This document shows, in pieces, positions 8,802 to 17,437 of a stretch of 64,000 nucleotides of DNA. Positions within the stretch are counted from its first letter, which is position 1. Every line of letters begins with the position of its first letter. The notes under the pieces were generated by a model. That model saw only the letters and a list, made by a program, of their open reading frames with translations. It did not search any database and was not told the DNA's origin. Origin of the DNA: HXMU1420-13 sp034669965 (GTDB lineage Bacteria; Bacteroidota; Rhodothermia; Balneolales; Balneolaceae); contig JAXMOK010000007.1 in NCBI GenBank assembly GCA_034669965.1, positions 62,001 to 126,000 of the forward strand. The letters are read 5' to 3'. Both the position numbers and the translations under genes were made by a program.

Positions 8802-9464
8802 TTATTCTTCAGATGTTTCTTCTGTTGATTCCTCAGCACCTTCTGCGCCTTCGGCATCTTCAGCATCTTCGTCTGCGTCGTCATCAAGTACATCGCTAAC
8901 TAGCGCGCCTTTTGGTGGACGAACGTTTACAATAGTTCTGGTTAAGCTATCAATTGGCACAATTCCTTCTAGGTCTAAATCACCAACGTGAATAGACTGA
9001 CCAATTTTTAATGGAGTGATATCAACCACAAACTCAGACGGGATGTACTTAGGCAGTACACGAATTCTCATGAATTTCATTGGTTGGAACAAACGTCCAC
9101 CATTCTCAACAACACCTCGGGCAGCGCCGGTTACTTTGAAAGGAATACGAAGTGTAACTTTGTGGTTGTCGGAAAGCACGTAGAAATCGGCGTGGATCGG
9201 ACGATCAGTCACCGGATCAAATTCAGTGCGCTTTAAAAGAGTTCTGTAAACTTTACCATCTACAGTAAGCTCTTGTAATTTTGTCTGCGGCTTGCGCAGA
9301 ATTCTTTCTAATTGAAGTTCATCGATCGAAAAATTGACGTTTTCTTCAATTTCAGGGCCGTAAAGAACGGCAGGAACACGCTTTGCAGCACGTAATTCGC
9401 GATTCGCCTTTTTACTGGTTTCGCGAAGGGTTCCTTCTAATTTTACTAATTCAGGTAATGACAT
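8802..9464 (-). CDS. rplY: 50S ribosomal protein L25 (Ctc form)
   Basis: This protein binds 5S rRNA in the large subunit. The product is 220 residues, the long Ctc-type form with an N-terminal L25 domain (about 1-95) and a C-terminal TL5-like beta domain (about 100-185). The last 30 residues are almost purely acidic and small (Asp, Glu, Ala, Ser, Thr, Gly), encoded by short GCx/GAx repeats at 8805-8890. It sits between prs and pth with gaps of 17 and 24 bases, indicating one operon. Confidence 0.97.
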   Translation of the reverse strand: MSLPELVKLEGTLRETSKKANRELRAAKRVPAVLYGPEIEENVNFSIDELQLERILRKPQTKLQELTVDGKVYRTLLKRTEFDPVTDRPIHADFYVLSDNHKVTLRIPFKVTGAARGVVENGGRLFQPMKFMRIRVLPKYIPSEFVVDITPLKIGQSIHVGDLDLEGIVPIDSLTRTIVNVRPPKGALVSDVLDDDADEDAEDAEGAEGAEESTEETSEE

Positions 9465-9481
9465 TTTTGATTTCTGTAATG

Positions 9482-10414
9482 TTAATTATCAAACAAAGCA
9501 CTGATGGTATCATTAGTGTGAATTCGCTGAATTGCTTCAGCAAAAATATTAGCCACGCTAAGCACCTTAATTTTATCAGATGGTTGGCGCAACGGTATCG
9601 TATCACTAACTAATAATTCATCAATGGGAGAATCTTCGATTCGTTGAAATGCAGGGCCAGACAGGATTGGATGCGTACACATAGCCACTATGCTAAGTGC
9701 GCCTCGCTCTTTCATGGCGGCAGCTGCGTTGGTAAGTGTTCCGGCGGTATCAATTAAATCGTCTACAATTAATACGTTTTTGCCTTCCACTTCCCCAATG
9801 ATGTTCATAATCTCAGATTCGTTAGCTTTCGGCCTGCGCTTATCAACAAAGGCAAGCGAAGCACCTAACTTTTTCGCGTACGAGCGAGACATTTTCAAAC
9901 TACCAACATCGGGGGCAACAACTACCAGATTCTCGATTGGATTTTTTGAGAGATGATCGATAAACACTCGGCTAGCATATAAATGATCGAGTGGAATATC
10001 GAAGAAACCTTGAATCTGTGCAGCGTGTAAATCCATGGTAAGCACCCGGTCGGCACCGGCTTCAACCAATAAATTTGCCATCAACTTCGACCCTATTGAA
10101 ACTCGGGGCTGATCTTTACGATCTTGCCGCGCATATCCGAAATACGGAATAACGGCGGTAACACGTTTTACAGATGCGCGCTTGGCTGCATCCAACATCA
10201 ACAATAATTCGATGATGTTATCGCCCGAAGGAGGGGTTGGTTGAACGATGAAAATATCTTCTCCGCGAATGCTTTGCTCGAATTTCACATACAGTTCTCC
10301 ATCAGAGAAGCGTTTGAGCGTTACTTTTCCAAGTTGTGTACCATACTCCTTAGCAATAGCGCGAGCTAATGCCGGATTGGCGGTACCGGAGAATATTGCG
10401 AGAGGACTTTCCAA
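9482..10414 (-). CDS. prs: Ribose-phosphate pyrophosphokinase (PRPP synthetase)
   Basis: This enzyme makes PRPP from ribose-5-phosphate and ATP, feeding purine, pyrimidine, His, Trp and NAD synthesis. The product is 310 residues. Family signatures are visible: IFSGTANPALA near the N terminus, FGYARQDRK (92-100), DLHAAQIQGFFDIPLDHLYA (128-147) and the PRPP loop VDDLIDTAGT (217-226). The start is TTG at 10414: an in-frame TAG lies three codons upstream and no ATG precedes the conserved IFSG. It begins only 38 bases after the tRNA-Gln terminator hairpin. Confidence 0.97.
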   Translation of the reverse strand: MESPLAIFSGTANPALARAIAKEYGTQLGKVTLKRFSDGELYVKFEQSIRGEDIFIVQPTPPSGDNIIELLLMLDAAKRASVKRVTAVIPYFGYARQDRKDQPRVSIGSKLMANLLVEAGADRVLTMDLHAAQIQGFFDIPLDHLYASRVFIDHLSKNPIENLVVVAPDVGSLKMSRSYAKKLGASLAFVDKRRPKANESEIMNIIGEVEGKNVLIVDDLIDTAGTLTNAAAAMKERGALSIVAMCTHPILSGPAFQRIEDSPIDELLVSDTIPLRQPSDKIKVLSVANIFAEAIQRIHTNDTISALFDN

Positions 10415-10451
10415 AAATTGCTAGCACTGAAAGATTCAGGATTACATAAAA

Positions 10452-10481
10452 CAAAAGGATGCATCCCTAATCATCCTTTTG
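10452..10481 (-). terminator. Intrinsic terminator after tRNA-Gln
   Basis: A perfect 10-bp stem (CAAAAGGATG at 10452-10461, CATCCTTTTG at 10472-10481, 10-base loop) is followed on the minus strand by TTTTATG. It lies 8 bases after the mature tRNA 3' end and directly upstream of prs, so it could also work as an attenuator for prs. Confidence 0.8.
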
Positions 10482-10488
10482 AGTGTAG

Positions 10489-10559
10489 TTGCCCGGGGAG
10501 GATTCGAACCCCCACATACTGGACCAAAACCAGGTGTCCTGCCATTAGACGACCGGGCA
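10489..10559 (-). tRNA. tRNA-Gln (anticodon UUG)
   Basis: A cloverleaf can be drawn from the minus strand. The acceptor stem is TGCCCGG with CCGGGCA, including the U1-A72 pair typical of tRNA-Gln. The D arm begins GTCTAATGGCAGGAC. The anticodon loop TTTTGGT gives anticodon TTG (CAA codon), and the T arm is GGGGGTTCGAATCCTCCC. The discriminator base is A. CCA is not encoded. It is flanked by a good promoter upstream and a hairpin terminator downstream. Confidence 0.95.
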
Positions 10560-10580
10560 ATTCAGATCGTTTACAGACTC

Positions 10581-10611
10581 CAAAGATAAAGAGCTATAAA
10601 AATGCAGTCAA
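10581..10611 (-). promoter_or_regulatory. Bacteroidota-type promoter for tRNA-Gln
   Basis: On the minus strand TTGAC (10607-10611) is followed after 18 bases by TATCTTTG (10581-10588). This matches the TTG-N19-21-TAnnTTTG promoter of Bacteroidota sigma factor exactly. The mature tRNA starts 22 bases downstream. Confidence 0.7.
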
Positions 10612-11771
10612 GACAAAATTGCTTTATTTAATACCTTACATTCCAAACATCGCTTTTCTTTGCAATACGCATGATATAGGTGAACTGCACCCAAATTTTT
10701 TCTTGTGTAAGTGTATAATTGATGAGGAAAAATCGCAAACTTTTTTCGGATGTGTTCAGGAATGAGCACTTGCAGCTGCTGCCATTCTTCAAACACACTG
10801 CTTTTAAGTGCTCTCGAAAATACCAGCTGACTTAGCGCCATGTGTGCCGATAAAAACACAGTGCCATACATTATTTTAGCAAAACCGTTTTTAGCAATGC
10901 CCGACTGTTCTAGAATCAACTTCCAATTTTGTTGAATATCTGCATCTAAAAAAACTGATAAATCCATTTCATTTATTGCTCGCATCATGCCATGCAATTG
11001 AGCTAAGCGAACTTCGGCACGATGCGCTGGGCGCACTCCTTTTCTGGAAAAGTTGATGTTTTGTTGGCTAATTACAGCGCGCATAAATTTCTTTCCACTT
11101 GTAAATTTATGCCCATTATTTAAAGCATCCAGCCATAAATGCGACGCATCAACCATGGCGGATCTATTTTGTGATATTCCAAGGCTATCAGCCAAACTTA
11201 GCATCAGTGCTTTTTTCCAGGCATTCGATAAGCCATCGGAAGGATCATAGAACGCATAAAAATCCTGAACTTTTTTATCCAGATATTCTTGTTGGGATAT
11301 TGCCAGTTGCTCGGTAAATGCATCTACTGATATGTAATTCACAATGGTTGAGCATGGCAAATTACTTCCCGAAAGCGCTCCGATTAGCTCATTCACTTGT
11401 TTAGGCAAATAAGGGCGAATATTTACCGTAGGAATGTTTTCGCCAATGGTGGTTTTTGCATCACTTGTAACTCCTGTATCTGCTACAACGTGCAGAATAA
11501 CTTTATTGTAATTACTATCGGTTTGATGCCTGTGAGAATACCAATCACGGGAATTCAAATGTATTTCTACTGCCCCGTAATGAATAATATTTCCAATTTG
11601 AATGGCCGCATTAAGGAAATCAGGACCGTCGCTGGGGTTTAGAAACCCGGGATTGATCACACGCACTTCTTCTGAGGCCGTGGTTGTGAATTCTGAACTG
11701 TTGAAAAGTTGCTCACTCCAAACGGTATGCAGAATTTTCTCGTATTTTATTTCCTCATTAGGATACATCAT
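10608..11771 (-). CDS. DUF2851 family protein
   Basis: This 387-residue protein belongs to a conserved Bacteroidota family of unknown function. The signature block is clear: PGFLNPSDGPDFLNAAI (about 41-57), GAVEIHLNSRDWYSHRHQTD (about 66-85) and YNKVILHVV (about 88-96). The conserved Asp, Glu and His residues resemble a metal or phosphodiester-binding site, but the activity is not known. A CX4CXXC-like cluster is near the C terminus (YCKEKRCLECKVLNKA). The ATG lies within the end of the upstream YtxH-like gene (14-base overlap), so the two are probably cotranscribed. Its 3' end reaches into the tRNA-Gln promoter. Confidence 0.85.
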   Translation of the reverse strand: MMYPNEEIKYEKILHTVWSEQLFNSSEFTTTASEEVRVINPGFLNPSDGPDFLNAAIQIGNIIHYGAVEIHLNSRDWYSHRHQTDSNYNKVILHVVADTGVTSDAKTTIGENIPTVNIRPYLPKQVNELIGALSGSNLPCSTIVNYISVDAFTEQLAISQQEYLDKKVQDFYAFYDPSDGLSNAWKKALMLSLADSLGISQNRSAMVDASHLWLDALNNGHKFTSGKKFMRAVISQQNINFSRKGVRPAHRAEVRLAQLHGMMRAINEMDLSVFLDADIQQNWKLILEQSGIAKNGFAKIMYGTVFLSAHMALSQLVFSRALKSSVFEEWQQLQVLIPEHIRKKFAIFPHQLYTYTRKNLGAVHLYHAYCKEKRCLECKVLNKAILS

Positions 11772-12045
11772 TCATATCAGCGTCATCAAAAAATAATTCT
11801 TCGGTAGCTTCATATAAATCGGGAATCGAATCTTTTAAATCGTGCTGAATTTTCCCAAGTTTTTTCTCGCTTTGTTCCAGTAGTTTGTGCCTTTTCCCAT
11901 CCACCCAATCTTTGGCTTCGGATGAATGTTCGCTTATCCACCTGCGATTATCTTTTCCACTTTGTGGTGTAACTAATAAACCTACTGCTACGCCGGCAGA
12001 AAAAGATGCCAGTGCTGTAAATATGGTGCCTATTCTTCTACTCAT
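11758..12045 (-). CDS. YtxH domain-containing protein
   Basis: This is a 95-residue protein. An N-terminal transmembrane helix (about residues 8-26) ends in the YtxH-like motif AVGLLVTPQSGKDNRRW, followed by an amphipathic helical, charged domain (about 35-85). YtxH proteins are stress-related small membrane proteins of unclear function. The 3' end overlaps the start of the DUF2851 gene by 14 bases. Confidence 0.8.
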   Translation of the reverse strand: MSRRIGTIFTALASFSAGVAVGLLVTPQSGKDNRRWISEHSSEAKDWVDGKRHKLLEQSEKKLGKIQHDLKDSIPDLYEATEELFFDDADMNDVS

Positions 12046-12170
12046 GGTTCCGTTATTTTACGTTCAGGTTAACAGTGTTAATATAACGTTTGGATTTTTT
12101 AATTTAATGCTTAAAAATCAAATTAGTGTAAATATTAATTTACCTTAAATCATTAACTAAACAGGTTGCC

Positions 12171-12665
12171 ATGCAGCATATAACTTTGATGGACCAGCAA
12201 CATATTCAACGTACCATTAAGCGCCTTGCCATTCAGGTTTGGGAAAAAATGGGAGATGCGGATGAGCTAGTCGTTTTCGGATTGAACGACAGGGGATATG
12301 CCACCGCTGTTGAACTCACTACTTATCTAAAACAAAATAGTGAGCAGAAAATCCAACTCCATCAGTATGATGTTGCAGATAATGGACAAAAAGCACCTAT
12401 TCCTAATTGTACCGAGAAATCGGTATTGGTTGTTGATGATGTGATTTTTTCCGGCAAAACCATGTTTAGTGCTCTCTCAACTATTTGTTATTCAAACGAA
12501 CCCAATATTATTGAAGTGCTGAGCCTTGTAGATCGCGGGCATCGTAAATACCCGGTGCTGTGCGAGTTAACCGGAATTTCTGTACCCACGAAATTTGGGG
12601 AACATATTGAAGTAATTATAGATAAGAGTAAGATACAGGAAGTGGTCCTTTTCAAGAACGTATAA
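12171..12665 (+). CDS. pyrR: PyrR-like phosphoribosyltransferase
   Basis: This 164-residue type I phosphoribosyltransferase has the PRPP motif VLVVDDVIFSGKT (residues 85-97). The C-terminal block VDRGHRKYPV followed by SVPTKFGEHIEV matches PyrR, the uracil phosphoribosyltransferase/pyr-mRNA regulator, better than hypoxanthine or uracil PRTases. No pyr operon is next to it, and no PyrR binding leader is visible upstream. It may therefore act only as an enzyme or in another regulatory role; that is inference. It starts divergently from the YtxH gene across a 125-bp AT-rich gap. Confidence 0.8.
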   Translation: MQHITLMDQQHIQRTIKRLAIQVWEKMGDADELVVFGLNDRGYATAVELTTYLKQNSEQKIQLHQYDVADNGQKAPIPNCTEKSVLVVDDVIFSGKTMFSALSTICYSNEPNIIEVLSLVDRGHRKYPVLCELTGISVPTKFGEHIEVIIDKSKIQEVVLFKNV

Positions 12666-12688
12666 ATCAAAAAAACTAATTACCAAAA

Positions 12689-13558
12689 ATGAAACAACTA
12701 CTACTTGCACTTGCTATTTTAGGTGTATCAAGTCTCTCATATGCACAAGAAACTATAATCATCCCCGACACGCTCGACAACGAGTGGGCTACCACATGGG
12801 TACTCGGCCTAAATGCCTCCCAATCTACGTTTAACAATTGGGCCGCAGGTGGGCAAAATAATGTATCAACTACGGCCTTTACCCGAGTTAATGGCGCTTA
12901 TCGCCAAGGTAAGTTCACCTACGGTTACGTGTTTAATGTGCGATATGGAATCACCAATATCGAAGGTGAGGAAAGCAGGAAAACAGCTGATCGCTTAGCC
13001 ATCAAGCATCGGGCTGCTTATATCCTAAATGATGAAAACACCATGAATGCCTTTGCTCAGATATCATTTACCACTCAGTTTTATGATGGCTACGATTATT
13101 CTAACGAACCACGCACCAGAATTTCAGATTTTATGGCGCCGGGTTATTTTTCTGAGAGTATTGGCTATGCCTACACTCCTACCGATTATGTGAGTTTTGA
13201 AGCCGGTTTAGCGCTCAAACAAACTATTGTAAACGACGAAGCCATCGTACAGGAAAAAGGATACGGAGTTGCTCCGGGCGATAATGTTTTCTCTGAGGGT
13301 GGTCTTCAATTAGCCGTTAATTTCAGCAAGGAAATTCTCAAAAATGTGAACTATACCTCTAGTTTGGAAACTTTCAATAACGTGAACAAAAGCCTCGCGA
13401 GCACTGATGTTGCATGGGCAAATGAGCTAACCGGTAAAATAAACGACTATCTTACCGCCTCTTTTCAACTTGAAATGATTTATGATGATGATGTAGTTGC
13501 AGATGAGCTGCAAACACGGCAAATTCTTGCTGCCGGTTTGTTAGTTAATCTTCGTTAA
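12689..13558 (+). CDS. DUF3078 family secreted or outer-membrane protein
   Basis: A Sec signal peptide (MKQLLLALAILGVSSLSYAQ, cleaved after SYA) precedes about 270 residues of amphipathic beta-strands rich in aromatic residues and Asn. The signature QSTFNNWAAGGQNNVS (about residues 45-60) identifies DUF3078, a Bacteroidota family probably forming an outer-membrane beta-barrel. The C terminus ends with a strand (ILAAGLLVNLR). The stop codon shares a base with the next ATG (TAATG), which implies coupling to the decarboxylase gene. Confidence 0.8.
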   Translation: MKQLLLALAILGVSSLSYAQETIIIPDTLDNEWATTWVLGLNASQSTFNNWAAGGQNNVSTTAFTRVNGAYRQGKFTYGYVFNVRYGITNIEGEESRKTADRLAIKHRAAYILNDENTMNAFAQISFTTQFYDGYDYSNEPRTRISDFMAPGYFSESIGYAYTPTDYVSFEAGLALKQTIVNDEAIVQEKGYGVAPGDNVFSEGGLQLAVNFSKEILKNVNYTSSLETFNNVNKSLASTDVAWANELTGKINDYLTASFQLEMIYDDDVVADELQTRQILAAGLLVNLR

Positions 13559-14904
13559 TGCAATCACATACTTTTTCTTTACTTACACAAGCTCTAAACG
13601 ATCTCCAGCAATGGAAAGCATCGTTTGGAGCTTTTTCTTTGGATGAAACCCTAATCGTAGAACCGAATAAATCTGCGCAGGTTTTTGAAGAACTTACCCA
13701 ACGCCTAAAAGGCAATTACCCGTTTCATCATCCGGTGTATGCCGGGCAGATGCTAAAAAGTCCCCATGAAGTTGCCTGGGCAGCCTACGCTTTGGCCAGC
13801 TCCATCAACCCGAATAACCACGCGCTGGATGGAGGACCACCCTCTTCCGAAATGGAAAAGGAAATCATGCCGATGTTGGCTGATTTCTTTGGTTATGGGG
13901 ATACATTTCTGGGGCATTTAACCTCCAGCGGTACCATTGGTAATCTTGAAGCACTTTGGATTTCCAGAAAAATCCATCCGCATAAAAAGATTGCATTCTC
14001 AAAAAATGCACATTACACGCATGGACGCATGTGCGAAGTTCTGGGAATGGACTCGATAACTATTCCTATCAACTTTGAAGGTAAATTCGAGTTTTCAGAA
14101 ATTGAACCCGCCGAAATCGGAACGCTAGTAGTTACACTCGGCACTACCGGTTTAGGTGAAGTTGAACCCTTAGATCAAGCTTTAGAATGGGCACGAGCAC
14201 ATGACATCCGCATTCATATTGATTCGGCATATGGCGGATTTTTCCGAAGTCTGAAAGATTCGGAATTGATCGACGGTACTTCGTGGAAACTCATGCAAGA
14301 ATCCGACAGCATCGTGGTGGATCCGCACAAACATGGGTTACAACCCTATGGTTGCGGTGCTGTACTTTATAAAGATCCTGCGGTTGGGCGATTTTACAAA
14401 CACGATTCGCCGTATACCTACTTTACATCCGATGAGCTCCATTTAGGGGAAATCAGCCTGGAATGCTCCAGAGCAGGAGCAGGAGCTGTAGCTTTTTGGG
14501 CAACTTTGCAGTGTTTTCCGCTCAAAGAAAAAGAAGGCTATGGACCGATTTTAGCGAAGTGCATACAAGCTGCACTCACCGGTTTTGATTTGATTTCAAA
14601 CAGCGAAAAGCTGACCGCCTACAAAAAACCTGAGCTCGATATTCTCACCTATTTTCCGCGTAACGATTCAACAAAAAGCGTATCACAGATTTCGGAACTT
14701 TCACGGAAAGTATTTCAAAAAGGGATGGATGATCAGAATTACTTTTTATCGCTGTATAGAGTACCAGCTAGCGATTTCAGTCATTTTCACTCTGAATATG
14801 TAACTGATGAAGATAATGTTACTATCCTTCGTAGTGTATTGATGCGACCCGAGCACGCTGGTTTTATTCCTGAATTGATTCGTAAAATTGAAAATGCTAT
14901 CTAA
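13558..14904 (+). CDS. Group II PLP-dependent decarboxylase
   Basis: This 448-residue enzyme belongs to the glutamate/aromatic-amino-acid decarboxylase fold family. PLP-binding features are visible: the cofactor lysine K258 in VDPHKHGLQPYG, HIDSAYGG (the aspartate contacting the pyridine nitrogen) about 30 residues before it, and HLTSSGTIGNLEAL in the N-terminal half. Substrate cannot be told from sequence; possibilities include aspartate, glutamate, Tyr or Trp. It overlaps the DUF3078 stop by one base and precedes the DUF3667 gene by 5 bases, so it is part of a four-gene plus-strand operon. Confidence 0.88.
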   Translation: MQSHTFSLLTQALNDLQQWKASFGAFSLDETLIVEPNKSAQVFEELTQRLKGNYPFHHPVYAGQMLKSPHEVAWAAYALASSINPNNHALDGGPPSSEMEKEIMPMLADFFGYGDTFLGHLTSSGTIGNLEALWISRKIHPHKKIAFSKNAHYTHGRMCEVLGMDSITIPINFEGKFEFSEIEPAEIGTLVVTLGTTGLGEVEPLDQALEWARAHDIRIHIDSAYGGFFRSLKDSELIDGTSWKLMQESDSIVVDPHKHGLQPYGCGAVLYKDPAVGRFYKHDSPYTYFTSDELHLGEISLECSRAGAGAVAFWATLQCFPLKEKEGYGPILAKCIQAALTGFDLISNSEKLTAYKKPELDILTYFPRNDSTKSVSQISELSRKVFQKGMDDQNYFLSLYRVPASDFSHFHSEYVTDEDNVTILRSVLMRPEHAGFIPELIRKIENAI

Positions 14905-14909
14905 GCGTT

Positions 14910-15773
14910 ATGGGAACAGAGCTACAAAAAAGGGAATGTGCAAGCTGCGGGAAAGCGTTTGAAACCCCTTTTTGCCCACATTGTGGAGAGCGTCGACTTT
15001 CAGAAAAAGATTTTTCGGCCTTTTCGTTGGTTAACGATTTCGTAGTGGATGTTTTCAACATCGAAAATAAATTTTGGCGCACTCTAAAATGCTTTTTCTT
15101 CAAGCCGGCTGCTTATGTAGATGAGTACATTAAAGGTGCCAGGAAAAAGTACATCTCACCGATCAAGCTCTTTTTGATTGCCAACGCCTGGTATTTTCTT
15201 TTTCCTGCGATAAATACCTTTAAAACTTCCTGGAATATCCAGCTAAATGGCCTACCCTATAGTTTTATCACCAATGATTTTCTTATCCGATTTCAGTTAC
15301 AATCGGGACTGAATCCACAAGATTTCGCCATACTTTATAACGACGCAACAGCAGTAATCTCGAAATTATTTCTGATCATTCATCCACTTATTTTTGGTGG
15401 ATTTACGTATTTACTCTATTTCAATAAACGCAGTAGTAAACCCATAATTCATCACTTTAATCATACCCTTGTTTTCTATGCTTTCCTTTTACTGATAGGA
15501 ACTAGTATTGCACCGGCGATTTATAATATTATCGCAATTTTACTCGACTCAAATGCGATGAAAGATTTCCGTAACGAGGTTACCATTACCCTCTTTATAT
15601 TTGGTATCCTGAATCTATTCGGGTTCTTTTTATACCGAAAATTTTTTGCTGAAAAATGGTATAACGTGGTATGGAAAGTTCTACTTTTAAATTTCCTCTT
15701 TGCCCCACTCCTACAGATTTACCGATTTATCCTGCTTTGGATTACCCTAGGTTGGATTTGGGTGGCAGGATGA
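14910..15773 (+). CDS. DUF3667 family membrane protein
   Basis: This is a 287-residue protein. A short zinc-ribbon at the N terminus (C10, C13, C22, C25 in ECASCGKAFETPFCPHCGE) is followed by a conserved block (NKFWRTLKCFFFKPAAYVDEYI, about 50-71; KYISPIKLFLIANAWYFLF) and about five transmembrane helices. This matches the DUF3667 family, common in Bacteroidota and of unknown function. It is the last gene of the plus-strand cluster and ends at a strong hairpin shared with the convergent aldehyde dehydrogenase. Confidence 0.85.
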   Translation: MGTELQKRECASCGKAFETPFCPHCGERRLSEKDFSAFSLVNDFVVDVFNIENKFWRTLKCFFFKPAAYVDEYIKGARKKYISPIKLFLIANAWYFLFPAINTFKTSWNIQLNGLPYSFITNDFLIRFQLQSGLNPQDFAILYNDATAVISKLFLIIHPLIFGGFTYLLYFNKRSSKPIIHHFNHTLVFYAFLLLIGTSIAPAIYNIIAILLDSNAMKDFRNEVTITLFIFGILNLFGFFLYRKFFAEKWYNVVWKVLLLNFLFAPLLQIYRFILLWITLGWIWVAG

Positions 15774-15823
15774 ATGCAAATTGGTAAGGGCAATTCATGA
15801 ATTGCCCCAACCGTAATTGCATT
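15773..15823. terminator. Long hairpin between convergent genes (bidirectional terminator)
   Basis: A perfect 20-base palindrome GGGCAATTCATGAATTGCCC (15788-15807) is nested inside AATGCAA/TTGCATT outer arms (15773-15779, 15817-15823), with A/T-rich flanks. It lies exactly between two convergent stop codons. T-tracts are short on both sides. Confidence 0.75.
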
Positions 15824-15829
15824 TAAATT

Positions 15830-17338
15830 TTAAACATCAAAAGAAATGCCTTGAGCTAACGGCAGTTCATCGCCCCAATTGATGGTATTGGTTTGGCGAC
15901 GCATATACGCTTTCCATGCATCCGAGCCGGATTCACGTCCGCCACCGGTTTCTTTCTCGCCACCGAAGGCTCCACCAATTTCAGCACCGCTGGTTCCAAT
16001 ATTGATGTTCGCTATACCGCAATCCGAACCGTGCGCACTTAAAAAGTTTTCAGCTTCACGCATATTCAATGTGAACATCGACGAGCTCAATCCTTGCTTT
16101 ACCCCATTTTGGATAGCGATGGCTTCATCCAACGTTGAGTATTTCATCAAATAAAGAATTGGTGCGAATGTCTCGTCTTGTACAATTTGGTAGTGGTTTT
16201 CAACCTCTGCTAGTGCAGGCTTCACATAATGGCCATCGCCATCAATAACTTCGCCACCGCAAATTACTTTCCCACCTTCTTTTTCCACCTGCTTAAGTGC
16301 AGATTGCATCATTTCTAATGCTTGTTCATCAATAAGCGGACCAACTAATGTATCCGGCTCTAGAGGGTCACCAATAGTGATATTCTCGTAGATACTCATC
16401 AAGCGCTCTTTCACTTGATCGTACACCGAATCGTGGATAATCAATCGACGAGTAGACGTACATCGTTGCCCACAAGTACCAACAGCACCAAATACCGCTC
16501 CCCGAACACTCATTTCGATGTCGGCATCTTTAGAAATAATGATAGCATTGTTACCGCCTAATTCAAGAATGGTTTTGCCGAGGCGGCCACCAACGGTTTT
16601 GGCAACTTCTTTACCCATGCGGATTGAGCCTGTAGCAGAAACTAAAGGAATGCGCTCGTCTTCGGTTATCCATTCGCCTACTTGGCGATCGCCGGTAACT
16701 AAATTGAAAATTCCTTCCGGTAGATTATTCTCACGTAGTACTTTTGCTACAATTTTTTGGATGGCAACGCCACATAATGGGGTCTTTTCTGATCCTTTCC
16801 AGATCATCACATCACCACAAACGGCAGCAATCATTGCGTTCCAGCTCCAAACAGCAACAGGGAAATTAAAAGCCGAAATAATTCCTACAACACCAATTGG
16901 GTGCCACTGCTCGTACATTCTGTGCTGCGGGCGCTCGCTATGCATGGTTAAGCCGTATAATTGTCGGCTTAGACCAACGGCGAAATCACATATATCAATC
17001 ATCTCTTGAACTTCGCCCAAACCTTCTTGATGGATTTTACCCATTTCGTAAGTAACCAATTTACCCAATGGTTCTTTGTACTCACGTAATTTCTGCCCAA
17101 TTTGACGTACGATTTCACCACGTTGGGGCGCCGGCATTTCGCGCCAGATCAGAAAAGCTTCTTCTGCTTTAGCAACAACCTGCTCGTACTGTTCTTTGGT
17201 GGTAACACTTACGTTTGCAATTTTTTTACCATCTACCGGTGTATGGCTAGCAATAACTTCTTTGCTCTCCAAATTCTGTAACCCAGTGCTTGTGCCGGCA
17301 TTCACACCCTCGATGCCAAGCTTCTTTAAAAAATCCAT
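15830..17338 (-). CDS. ALDH7-type aldehyde dehydrogenase (aminoadipate semialdehyde / piperideine-6-carboxylate dehydrogenase)
   Basis: This 502-residue NAD-dependent enzyme resembles human ALDH7A1 (antiquitin), which oxidises alpha-aminoadipate semialdehyde in lysine breakdown. Catalytic Cys293 lies in GTCGQRCTSTRR, the general-base Glu in LELGGNNAII, and the cofactor region is GVVGIISAFNFPVAVWSWN. The C-terminal GGAFGGEKETGGGRESGSDAWKAYMRR is the ALDH7-typical end. No other lysine-degradation gene is adjacent, so the substrate is assigned from family only. Confidence 0.9.
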   Translation of the reverse strand: MDFLKKLGIEGVNAGTSTGLQNLESKEVIASHTPVDGKKIANVSVTTKEQYEQVVAKAEEAFLIWREMPAPQRGEIVRQIGQKLREYKEPLGKLVTYEMGKIHQEGLGEVQEMIDICDFAVGLSRQLYGLTMHSERPQHRMYEQWHPIGVVGIISAFNFPVAVWSWNAMIAAVCGDVMIWKGSEKTPLCGVAIQKIVAKVLRENNLPEGIFNLVTGDRQVGEWITEDERIPLVSATGSIRMGKEVAKTVGGRLGKTILELGGNNAIIISKDADIEMSVRGAVFGAVGTCGQRCTSTRRLIIHDSVYDQVKERLMSIYENITIGDPLEPDTLVGPLIDEQALEMMQSALKQVEKEGGKVICGGEVIDGDGHYVKPALAEVENHYQIVQDETFAPILYLMKYSTLDEAIAIQNGVKQGLSSSMFTLNMREAENFLSAHGSDCGIANINIGTSGAEIGGAFGGEKETGGGRESGSDAWKAYMRRQTNTINWGDELPLAQGISFDV

Positions 17339-17437
17339 TCAGTTTATTTTATTGATTGGTACTTTAGCGAAGTGAAGATAGCCATTTCGTAAAAAGAAAT
17401 GTGGAATAAATTACTTCACTAAAATCATTTCGGAACA

